Shown here: positions 1-6,419 of the stretch, piece after piece
Position numbering within the stretch: the stretch's first letter is position 1
How the letters are laid out: each line of letters begins with the position of its first letter
Source: Mesorhizobium muleiense
Lineage (GTDB): Bacteria; Pseudomonadota; Alphaproteobacteria; Rhizobiales; Rhizobiaceae
Assembly: GCF_900099905.1 (NCBI RefSeq)
Contig: NZ_FNEE01000001.1
Coordinates: 421,091 to 485,090, forward strand
Length of the DNA stretch: 64,000 nt
Direction: 5' to 3'
The notes under the pieces: model-generated
Databases searched by the model: none
The model's input: only the letters and a program-made list of their open reading frames with translations
What the model was told of the DNA's origin: nothing
Position numbers and translations under genes: made by a program

Positions 1-190
1 TGGCTTCCGCGGCCAGGGCGAAATCGATCGGCTGGAGTTCGCAGGCAAATTGCGGGTTGCCAAGGAACATCATTTGCTCCCAGGCGATCTGGTTGAGCAT
101 GTTGTTCTTGATCACCAGAAGCTTGAGCGGAAATCCTGTAACGCACGGCCGTCGAAATGTGTCGACAAGGATCTCGGCGGTGTTGGGCAT
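1..190 (-). pseudogene. Thiamine-pyrophosphate-requiring enzyme (pyruvate oxidase/acetolactate synthase type), internally shortened and cut by the window edge
   Basis: The reading frame enters the window from its minus-strand start at 190 and runs off the left edge. Residues 1-12 (MPNTAEILVDTF) resemble the N-terminus of PoxB/IlvB-like TPP enzymes. Directly afterwards, from about residue 19, it reads like their C-terminal TPP domain: LVIKNN, then WEQMMFLGNP and ELQPIDF. In intact members several hundred residues separate these parts, so the gene appears to have lost its middle in frame. An AGGCAACC stretch lies just before the ATG as a weak ribosome binding site. The family assignment rests on recognised motifs. 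Whether the short product is made or works cannot be told. Confidence 0.55.
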
Positions 191-782
191 GGTTGCCTCC
201 AGTGTGTTGTCCCGGGCCAATGACCGCCCCAGGCCAAGGACAACCGGGAGAAGCAGGGCGAGGGCGCTTGTAAGAAGCGGCGCTGAGATTGACGCCTCCG
301 GCGTGGACGAGGTGCGGGGCCGCTCCGCCTGTGGAAGAGCTGGGTGAGATAAAGCCGTGCGTGCCCCGCGCAGGGGGCGAGCATCCACAGGTTGGTTAAG
401 ACGTTGTCGACGACACCCCAGCGCCGTACAAACCGGTCTCCCGCATGATGCCGTAGTGCAGGGCCACGGCGTTGAGTTTGCGCTGCCACGTGTGTAGGTT
501 GCGGCAAACATCCCGGCCGCTGGCGCGGCGTATGGGCCGAGCAATTCGCCTTACCGGCAGAAGCAGAAAACGCTAGAATGAACTCCTGCGACGGTTCCAA
601 CTGCGCCAAAGACGAGCGCGATGAGCGCGGCGCTCTCCCGAGCGGATTCTGGTGCAACTCCTACCACGTTGCGCTCATGCACCCGGAGACTTGACTGCGA
701 GGGAACGTGGGGATTCCGCTCACCCGTCTGCTGACACTTTGACTTCGCTTGGTGCGCGTCAGGCCTGACTTCCGGCTGATCT
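191..782. other. Gene-poor stretch with no supported gene
   Basis: Open frames here have low-complexity, Arg/Pro/Ser-rich products typical of reading GC-rich DNA out of frame, and none matches a family I know. The stretch lies between a broken TPP-enzyme gene and the 3' end of an FAD oxidoreductase gene, so it may be degenerate coding DNA. I see no tRNA, repeat or clear promoter in it. Confidence 0.4.
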
Positions 783-2105
783 TCAGATAGCGGCGATGTC
801 CAGCTTCGAGCCGTCGACCAGACGCGACAGGCGGAACGGTGTAGGATCGACGCATGGCGTGTCGTTTACGACAAGCTCTGCGGCCAGATAGCCAAGCCCC
901 GGGCCCAAACCGAAGCCGTGGCCCGAGCAGCCCGCCGCGAGGACGAGGCCTTTCACCCCGTCCACCTGCGACACCACAGGCACTGCGTCCGGCGTGCAAT
1001 CGACGAAGCCGCCCCAGGCACTATCGATCTCTATATCGCCGAGTTGGGGGAAGGTCTTCCGGACACTCTCCACCACTTGGCTTACCAGCCATTTTAAGGG
1101 TGGAGGATCCAGCACCCGATTCTGTTCGAAGATCCGATCGTCGCTGGTCAGCAGCGCCGGCATTGAATCCGGCCCCGAAAGGAACGATTGGCCGATGCCG
1201 AGCCTGACGTTCTTCAGGCGACGCAAGAATTGCGGCATGAATTCCCGGCTATACCGGATAGCCTGGGGCGTGATTTCGAGGTTCGCCTTGCCGCTGATCG
1301 CAAGCGTATAGCTGCCGTCCAGTCGGCGCGTGATCGTGCAGTAGGGTGTGGAGACCGCCTCGCCTATGTTGATTGTCGGGGTGGAACGCAGCGCGGTCTG
1401 CCGGATGCTCGCTTGGGGGAAACTGATCCCGAGCGGCCTAAGGAAGCGCGAGGACCAGGCGCCAGCGGCGCACAGCACCGCGCTGGTTCTGATGTAGCCC
1501 TTCTCCGTGTGCACGCCCGCAATCTTGCCATTGGCCAAGTCGAGCGCCCGCGCGGCGCATTCCTGGTGGATGGTGGCGCCCAGAGCTCTGGCCCCATCGG
1601 CGATAGCCGGCGCGGCGAGCGCAGGTTCGGCCTTACCATCCCGGTCCGAATAGGTCCCGCCGACCCATTTGTCGCGCGCTTCGGGGACGCGCTCGGCCAC
1701 CTCCGCCCGGCTCAGCATGCGGGTGTCGACCTCGTACTCCCTGGCGACCTCGCGCCACCTTTCCCAGCCGGCGAGCACAGCCTCGTCGTGAGTGGCATAG
1801 ACGAGACCGCAGCGTCGAAATCCAAGGTCCCGATTGATATCGCGCGTCAGCTCGTCCCACAGTCGCATGGAGATCACCGAGAGCGGCAGTTCGCGCCGAT
1901 CGCGGTTCTGCTGGCGGCACCAACCCCAGTTTCGGCTCGATTGTTCACAGGCGACGTGGCCCTTCTCGAGCAGAGCCACAGAGAGGCCACGCTTCGCCAG
2001 GAAATAGGCGGCCGTAGAGCCGAGGATGCCGCCGCCGACGATGACGACGTCGACCTCGGCCGGGAGACGCTCATCGCTGTGAATGCGTTCGACTCGGGGC
2101 GACAT
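783..2105 (-). CDS. FAD-dependent oxidoreductase, DadA/sarcosine-oxidase-beta type
   Basis: A 440-residue protein of the DAO superfamily, which oxidises amino acids or N-methyl amines with FAD. An ADP-binding GxGxxG motif (VVIVGGGILGS) lies near residues 20-30 and is followed by LEKG, the usual ribose-binding acidic end of beta-2. The C-terminal third has CTPDAVPVV and GCSGHGFGLGPG, the second FAD contact typical of this family. The ATG at 2105 is preferred to a TTG 24 bases upstream because GAGG precedes it at a workable distance and family members start this close to the FAD motif. The substrate is not predictable. The gene stands alone, with transposase debris upstream. Confidence 0.85.
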   Translation of the reverse strand: MSPRVERIHSDERLPAEVDVVIVGGGILGSTAAYFLAKRGLSVALLEKGHVACEQSSRNWGWCRQQNRDRRELPLSVISMRLWDELTRDINRDLGFRRCGLVYATHDEAVLAGWERWREVAREYEVDTRMLSRAEVAERVPEARDKWVGGTYSDRDGKAEPALAAPAIADGARALGATIHQECAARALDLANGKIAGVHTEKGYIRTSAVLCAAGAWSSRFLRPLGISFPQASIRQTALRSTPTINIGEAVSTPYCTITRRLDGSYTLAISGKANLEITPQAIRYSREFMPQFLRRLKNVRLGIGQSFLSGPDSMPALLTSDDRIFEQNRVLDPPPLKWLVSQVVESVRKTFPQLGDIEIDSAWGGFVDCTPDAVPVVSQVDGVKGLVLAAGCSGHGFGLGPGLGYLAAELVVNDTPCVDPTPFRLSRLVDGSKLDIAAI

Positions 2106-2318
2106 GTTCCAACCAACCTCGGCTGCCAAGAATGCGGAAGCAAAGTTCCGATCAGCCCATCATCGCATCGTGCGCTCGAAAGAATGTGCCGAAATCATCC
2201 AGGACTTCGCCAGATGTGCGGGTTTTTGATCCCTTGATCGATACGAGCTGCTCAAGCCCGACCGAGTTCCAGTTCGGCGCAGGGCGGCGTAACCTGCTCG
2301 CGAGTCCGTTGGATCGCG

Positions 2319-2452
2319 CTTGAGGGTCTTGAGCCTGCGAGCGAAGTTGTTGGCAGCAACGAAGTCGGCGAGGTGTTACCTGAGCTGATCGTGGCTCTCG
2401 TAGTAGAAGCGTTTGACCGTGGCGTCCTTGATCGTGCGGTCCATCCTCTTGC
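2319..2452 (-). pseudogene. IS481-family transposase relic (C-terminal piece)
   Basis: Read on the minus strand, this piece gives RMDRTIKDATVKRF, then YYESHDQLR, a stop codon (TAA at 2376-2378), then HLADFVAANNFARRLKTLK. This is the conserved C-terminal block of IS481-type rve transposases, where it normally runs on as GLTPYE. The piece is broken by an in-frame stop, lacks the catalytic core and loses similarity after RLKTLK. No terminal inverted repeats were found near it. It is a remnant, not a mobile element able to move. Confidence 0.7.
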
Positions 2453-2808
2453 AGCTTTACGCGCTCGCTGCGGCGGGGCGTCAGACGTGGACATAGGCGA
2501 TCAGTCGCCGAACGACGGAGATGCTCTGATGTTCCATCGGAACACCGCGGGGAGAAAAACTGACGGATCATGGCAAATGCGGATAGCAGCCCGGAGCAGA
2601 TGAGCGAATAGACGGTTTATTCGGCCGCCATCTCGGAACGATCCCGCCGCCCTGCCATTATCGCCATAAGGACAGGCTCAGATCGTGGTGGCGCACGATT
2701 GGTCCGGTTCGGCAAGGACCGTGGCCAACTGCAATCACCGGAAGTGGACGGTTCCGCCAGCTATCTGGGCCTCAAAAAATCGAACGCAAGGCACCTTGGA
2801 GGAAACCA
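2453..2808. other. Intergenic region upstream of the small charged protein genes
   Basis: No coding frame in this stretch looks real. The only signal I can point to is GGAAC at 2635-2639 followed 16 bases later by CATT, a one-mismatch version of the EcfG stress promoter. It lies about 150 bases before the next gene, so it is weak evidence. Confidence 0.3.
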
Positions 2809-3054
2809 ATGGCTGGACGCAGAACCCATGAGCAGCAATTGCGCATCATTGAAAAGCGGGAGAACACGAAGGGCGCCGGCAAGGATTTCGACGCAGAGGC
2901 TGACCTGAAGCGATCAGCAGCGGAACGTGAAGCGCTGCGCAAGGGGTCGGAAATCAGGTCCAAGACACCCGACCTCGTTGACCCTGACGATCGCAACATC
3001 CTTCGCGGAGAAAATCAGCAGAGCGTTCATCACAAGAACCGTCCCGACGACTAA
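2809..3054 (+). CDS. Small charged hypothetical protein (81 aa)
   Basis: An 81-residue, highly charged, probably soluble protein with no signal peptide or membrane segment. Lys/Arg and Glu/Asp alternate through the middle (KGAGKDFDAEADLKRSAAE), suggesting long helix or disorder. A strong GGAGG site lies six bases before the ATG, which supports real translation. It is followed 16 bases later by another small Lys-rich gene in the same direction, so the two probably share a transcript. I do not recognise a named family. The neighbourhood of DNA repair and stress genes suggests, but does not prove, a stress role. Confidence 0.65.
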   Translation: MAGRRTHEQQLRIIEKRENTKGAGKDFDAEADLKRSAAEREALRKGSEIRSKTPDLVDPDDRNILRGENQQSVHHKNRPDD

Positions 3055-3070
3055 GAATTGGAGCAAGCCC

Positions 3071-3286
3071 ATGGCAAAAGGTAGCAAGAAGCACATCGGA
3101 GCGGGTGCGCGGGGAAAGGGTTCCGGTGCAGGCGCCATGACCACCACCCCAAAGGACAAGCTCGAGGAAAACAAAGTCCTGTCCAACCGCGACAAGGCCC
3201 AGCACACGAAGCAACGCGGTCTGGATTCCAGGCAGATCGCGACTGAGCAGCGCCAGGATCACGCTGCCAATCGTTTGCGCGATTGA
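3071..3286 (+). CDS. Small basic Gly/Lys-rich protein (71 aa)
   Basis: A 71-residue basic protein. It opens with a Gly/Lys/Ala-rich segment (MAKGSKKHIGAGARGKGSG), followed by a charged stretch containing NRDKAQHTKQRGLD. This composition resembles small stress-associated or nucleic-acid-binding basic proteins, but no defined domain is visible. The ATG at 3071 is preferred to an upstream start because it falls 16 bases after the preceding stop codon and gives the Lys-rich N-terminus. It probably forms a two-gene operon with the gene before it. The function is unknown. Confidence 0.6.
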   Translation: MAKGSKKHIGAGARGKGSGAGAMTTTPKDKLEENKVLSNRDKAQHTKQRGLDSRQIATEQRQDHAANRLRD

Positions 3287-3313
3287 CGGCTCAACCGCCG
3301 CTGGCGCGCGGTG

Positions 3314-3337
3314 GCGCGGCCCTGACCGGGGCCGCGC
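3314..3337 (+). terminator. Strong GC hairpin, possible terminator
   Basis: A perfect 9-bp inverted repeat (GCGCGGCCC / GGGCCGCGC) with a six-base loop starts 28 bases after the stop codon at 3286. No run of T follows, so it is not a textbook intrinsic terminator. It may stabilise or end the two-gene transcript. Confidence 0.4.
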
Positions 3338-3377
3338 TTCAGGTCGGCTGCGAGCGCAAGGGGAGGGGCCGTTTGGC

Positions 3378-3503
3378 TCAGGCCAGGCCTATTCGCCACT
3401 GAAGAGCGGTTCTATCGGATGGCGCGATTTGGTCATTTTGAGTTCGCGCAGAAATATCGCCGCGCTCGACGATCGCCATCGGTTGTCGGTCCTTGCTAGC
3501 CAT
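3378..3503 (-). CDS. Possible 41-residue ORF or gene remnant behind the phosphoribosyltransferase
   Basis: An ATG at 3503 overlaps the end of the phosphoribosyltransferase gene by eight bases and opens a 41-residue frame starting MASKDRQPMAIVERGDI. The first 17 residues look protein-like, while the rest looks out of frame. It could be the start of a truncated downstream gene. No family could be assigned, and it may not be translated. Confidence 0.25.
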   Translation of the reverse strand: MASKDRQPMAIVERGDISARTQNDQIAPSDRTALQWRIGLA

Positions 3504-4200
3504 GGCGTGCTCCTTCGGCAGATCGCGTCGACGACCTGCTCTCAAACTGCTCTGCCTCACGCAGCAGCCGGATCACTTCCGCGTCCGTGGTCTGTTCGAA
3601 GTCCTCATAATACCGGCTCACCGCAACAAACGGCTCAGGCGTGGCGAGACAGACCACTTCGTCCGCATCGGCTTTGATCAGGTCCAGCGTGTCCCGAGGT
3701 GCGACCGGGACGGCCAACACGACATGCGCGGCGCGATCCTTCCTTAGCGCCTTGAGCGCCACTCTGACCGTGCCTCCGGTCGCAATGCCGTCATCGACGA
3801 CGATGACGGTCCGGCCCAGGACCGAAGCCGCAGGCCGGCTTCCGAGATAAAGGTTTCTGCGACGTTCGATTTCGAGCAGTTGCCGCCGCTTCTCTGCTTC
3901 GACGTATTCGTCTGACGGCCGGACCAAAGCCATCGCCTCCTCGTTGAGGACGAGCTGCGGATTTTCCCCGTCGACGACCGCGCCGATGCCATATTCGGAA
4001 TGGCCCGGCGCGCCGATCTTGCGCACAAGCAGCACGTCGAGCCGGGCACGGAGTGCCTTCGCCACTTCGAAGCCAACCGGCACGCCGCCGCGCGGCAGCG
4101 CCAGCACCATTGGATCGGTTGCCGCGAACCTGGCCAAAGCGGCGGCAAGCTGGCGCCCCGCATCCGTTCGATCTTTGAATCCCAAGGCGTCAAAGCGCAT
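3496..4200 (-). CDS. Phosphoribosyltransferase-domain protein
   Basis: A 234-residue type I phosphoribosyltransferase fold protein. The PRPP-binding loop is clear as VIVVDDGIATGGT, and the N-terminal half carries LALPRGGVPVGFEVA, typical of the stand-alone PRTase family found in many bacteria beside stress genes. This family's substrate is unknown, so no nucleotide salvage role is assigned. The ATG at 4200 is chosen because the protein then begins right before the FxDR..AG.QLA segment that normally starts these proteins, with AGGGTGAAG upstream. It is divergent from ku1. A GAAAC-N16-CGTT site about 100 bases upstream resembles the EcfG stress promoter. Confidence 0.8.
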   Translation of the reverse strand: MRFDALGFKDRTDAGRQLAAALARFAATDPMVLALPRGGVPVGFEVAKALRARLDVLLVRKIGAPGHSEYGIGAVVDGENPQLVLNEEAMALVRPSDEYVEAEKRRQLLEIERRRNLYLGSRPAASVLGRTVIVVDDGIATGGTVRVALKALRKDRAAHVVLAVPVAPRDTLDLIKADADEVVCLATPEPFVAVSRYYEDFEQTTDAEVIRLLREAEQFESRSSTRSAEGARHG

Positions 4201-4300
4201 GGTCTTCACCCTTTTGACCCTGGCATCGCGCTGCTCAGGCCCGGATTGTCGAAAACACCCCGGCCGGTCGCGCTCCTCGACCAAAATTCCTTACTGGCGA

Positions 4301-4325
4301 AACGACGATAGGAGGCAATTGTTTC
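4301..4325 (-). promoter_or_regulatory. Weak EcfG-type promoter candidate for the phosphoribosyltransferase gene
   Basis: Read on the minus strand the site is GAAAC, 16 bases, CGTT. It has one mismatch to the alphaproteobacterial general stress consensus GGAAC-N16/17-CGTT and lies about 100 bases before the ATG at 4200. Confidence 0.3.
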
Positions 4326-4445
4326 GTCTCACCTTGGTAAAAATTTGCCGAACCATGCGATTGGCCCCGGTTCTGCTGCTGGCCCGGAGGGCGTCTCAGG
4401 CAATGGGCTAATGCCGTGGCCTTGGCGCGCGAAAAAAACGCTGCT

Positions 4446-4471
4446 GGAACAATCGATCGCCCTGCTGCGTT
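4446..4471 (+). promoter_or_regulatory. EcfG/RpoE2-type stress promoter before ku1
   Basis: GGAAC at 4446-4450 and CGTT at 4468-4471 are separated by 17 bases, an exact match to the general stress sigma factor consensus known from Methylobacterium, Caulobacter and Sinorhizobium. Transcription would start near 4478, leaving a leader of about 25 bases before ku1. That the site is used is inferred. Confidence 0.6.
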
Positions 4472-4501
4472 CGACTGTTTTACTCCTGCCGGGGGTGCTC
4501 G

Positions 4502-5305
4502 ATGGCGCCACGTCCTTTCTGGAAAGGCTATCTGAAGCTTTCGCTGGTGACCTGTCCGGTGGCGATGACGCCCGCTACCACCGAGAGCGAGAAGGTCCGG
4601 TTCCATACGCTCAATCGCAAGAGCGGGCATCGGGTGGTCAGCCAATATGTCGATGCCGTCAGCGGCAAGCCCGTTGCTGAAGACGACGAGGTGAAGGGCT
4701 ACCAGCGCGGCGAGGACGAATACGTCCTGCTCGAGGACGACGAGATCGAAGCGGTTGCGCTCGAGAGCACGCGTACCATCGATATCGACATGTTTGTCGA
4801 TGCCGACAGCATCGGCTGGATCTGGTACGACAAGCCGCACTATCTCACCCCTGACGACCCGGTAGGGGAGGAGGCATTCTCGGTCATTCGCGGCGCAATG
4901 AAATCGACGGGGACGGTCGGAATATCGCGACTGGTCATGTACCGCCGCGAGCGCGCCGTCATGCTTGAACCACGAGGCAAGGGCATCGTGCTGTGGACAC
5001 TGCGCTATGGCGATGAGGTTCGCGATCCCGAGGATTATTTTGGCAAGATCGACGACGTCAAACCCGATCCGAAACTGATGGATATGGTCTCGACCCTGAT
5101 CGATGAGCGAACCAGGCAGTGGGATCCCGCCATGACCGGAGATCCGGTCCAGGCGCGGCTGCTGGAGATCATTGCCTCGAAGAAGAAGGGCAAGAAGGGT
5201 CCGGCCAAGGCGAAGGCCAAGGCCGAGCAACCGGCCAGCAACGTGATCAACATCATGGATGCGCTGCGCAAGAGCATCGGCTCGGAGCCCGGAAAGCGGA
5301 AATAA
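4502..5305 (+). CDS. ku: Ku protein 1 (non-homologous end joining)
   Basis: A 267-residue bacterial Ku homologue, which binds DNA double-strand ends as a homodimer and recruits LigD or partner ligases. The N-terminus (MAPRPFWKGYLKLSLVTCPV) and the segment around EVKGYQRGEDEYVLLEDDEIEAV are diagnostic of the Ku core. YDKPHYLTPDDP and the conserved aromatic/acidic region follow. The C-terminus is a Lys/Ala-rich tail (about residues 220-240) and a final ALRKSIG helix. The length is normal for the family. It lies 41 bases before a stand-alone ATP-dependent ligase gene, forming an operon-like pair behind an exact EcfG-type promoter. A second ku lies 4 kb away in the opposite direction. Confidence 0.93.
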   Translation: MAPRPFWKGYLKLSLVTCPVAMTPATTESEKVRFHTLNRKSGHRVVSQYVDAVSGKPVAEDDEVKGYQRGEDEYVLLEDDEIEAVALESTRTIDIDMFVDADSIGWIWYDKPHYLTPDDPVGEEAFSVIRGAMKSTGTVGISRLVMYRRERAVMLEPRGKGIVLWTLRYGDEVRDPEDYFGKIDDVKPDPKLMDMVSTLIDERTRQWDPAMTGDPVQARLLEIIASKKKGKKGPAKAKAKAEQPASNVINIMDALRKSIGSEPGKRK

Positions 5306-5346
5306 GCGCCTGGGAGCAGGCTGGGCTGGGAGACAAAGGCAGCACA

Positions 5347-6387
5347 ATGAAGGTCATACCCCGCGATCCTGCTTTCGACAGCACCCGCCGATCCAGCGAT
5401 TTCCTCCTGCCGCTCGATACGCCTCCAATGGAGGCAAAGGCGGCCGATGCGATTCCCGAAGGAGATGGATGGCAATACGAACGCAAATGGGATGGTTTTC
5501 GCTGCCTGGCATTTCGCCAGGATGATGCGGTGGAGTTGCGCGCAAAGTCAGGCAAGCCGCTAGGACGCTATTTTCCCGAACTCCTCGCGACATTGAAGGG
5601 ACTGCCGTCGCGCCGTTTTGTCGTCGACGGGGAAATCGTCATCTCGGTCGACGGCAAGTTTTCGTTCGACGCGCTCCAGATGCGGCTTCATCCCGCCGAG
5701 AGCAGGATCCGCAAGCTGTCCGCCGAAACCCCGGCTAGCATCGTCCTGTTCGACATGCTCTGCGATCAGCACGGAACCGTCTGGTTGGCGCGGACCCTGA
5801 AAAAACGGCGAGCGATCCTTGAGGCTTTCGTCGCTTCGGCAAACCGCAGGAACATCGTGCTTTCGCACTGCACGCGCGATGTGAAGGAAGCCCGCTCCTG
5901 GCTAGGGGATGCCGGACATGGGGCGACAGACGGCGTCGTTGCCAAGCGGCTGGACGGTCCGTACCAACCGGGGGTGCGCGCGATGGTGAAGGTGAAGCGG
6001 CTGCGGTCGGCCGATTGTGTGGTCGGCGGCTTTCGCTATCTCAGCAGCAGTCGTCAGGTCGGATCATTGCTGCTGGGTCTGTACAACGAGGCCGGCAAGC
6101 TCGACCACGTCGGTTTCACCTCGACCATTGCCAAGGAGGACAGGGCCGAGCTTACCCGCAAGCTCGAAGCCATGCGCGAGCCACCGGGCTTTACCGGAAA
6201 GGCGCCGGGCGGGCCGAGCCGCTGGAGCACCGAGCGCAGCGGCGAATGGGAGCCGGTGCGGCCCGAACTGGTGGTCGAAGTGCGCTTCGATCACGTCACC
6301 GGCGACCGTTTCCGGCACGGCACCAAGTTCCTGCGCTGGCGACCAGACAAGGCGCCCGAGCAATGCACGCTCGAGCAGATCGCCTGA
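5347..6387 (+). CDS. ligC: Stand-alone ATP-dependent DNA ligase (LigC/LigD-ligase-domain type)
   Basis: A 346-residue ATP-dependent DNA ligase with nucleotidyltransferase and OB-fold domains but no polymerase or phosphoesterase domain. The adenylated lysine lies in YERKWDGFR (about residue 45). Other motifs visible are VVDGEIV (motif III), TDGVVAKRLDGPY (motif IV) and MVKVKR (motif V). The C-terminal RPELVVEVRFD and FLRWRPDK belong to the OB domain. It probably seals nicks during end joining together with Ku1, with which it is co-directional. Its stop codon is 32 bases from that of ligD on the other strand. The symbol is by analogy with LigC. Confidence 0.88.
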   Translation: MKVIPRDPAFDSTRRSSDFLLPLDTPPMEAKAADAIPEGDGWQYERKWDGFRCLAFRQDDAVELRAKSGKPLGRYFPELLATLKGLPSRRFVVDGEIVISVDGKFSFDALQMRLHPAESRIRKLSAETPASIVLFDMLCDQHGTVWLARTLKKRRAILEAFVASANRRNIVLSHCTRDVKEARSWLGDAGHGATDGVVAKRLDGPYQPGVRAMVKVKRLRSADCVVGGFRYLSSSRQVGSLLLGLYNEAGKLDHVGFTSTIAKEDRAELTRKLEAMREPPGFTGKAPGGPSRWSTERSGEWEPVRPELVVEVRFDHVTGDRFRHGTKFLRWRPDKAPEQCTLEQIA

Positions 6388-6419
6388 TTATTCCGATGCA
6401 TGCACTCGCAGTGCCGTCC

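Noticed and set aside
112-657. A 181-codon minus-strand frame near the left edge
   Set aside because: It overlaps the TPP-enzyme remnant in another frame, and its product is Arg/Pro/Ser-rich with no domain.
4235-5347. A 370-codon minus-strand frame opposite ku1
   Set aside because: Ku1 is clearly coding; the opposite frame is a His/Arg/Leu-rich shadow.
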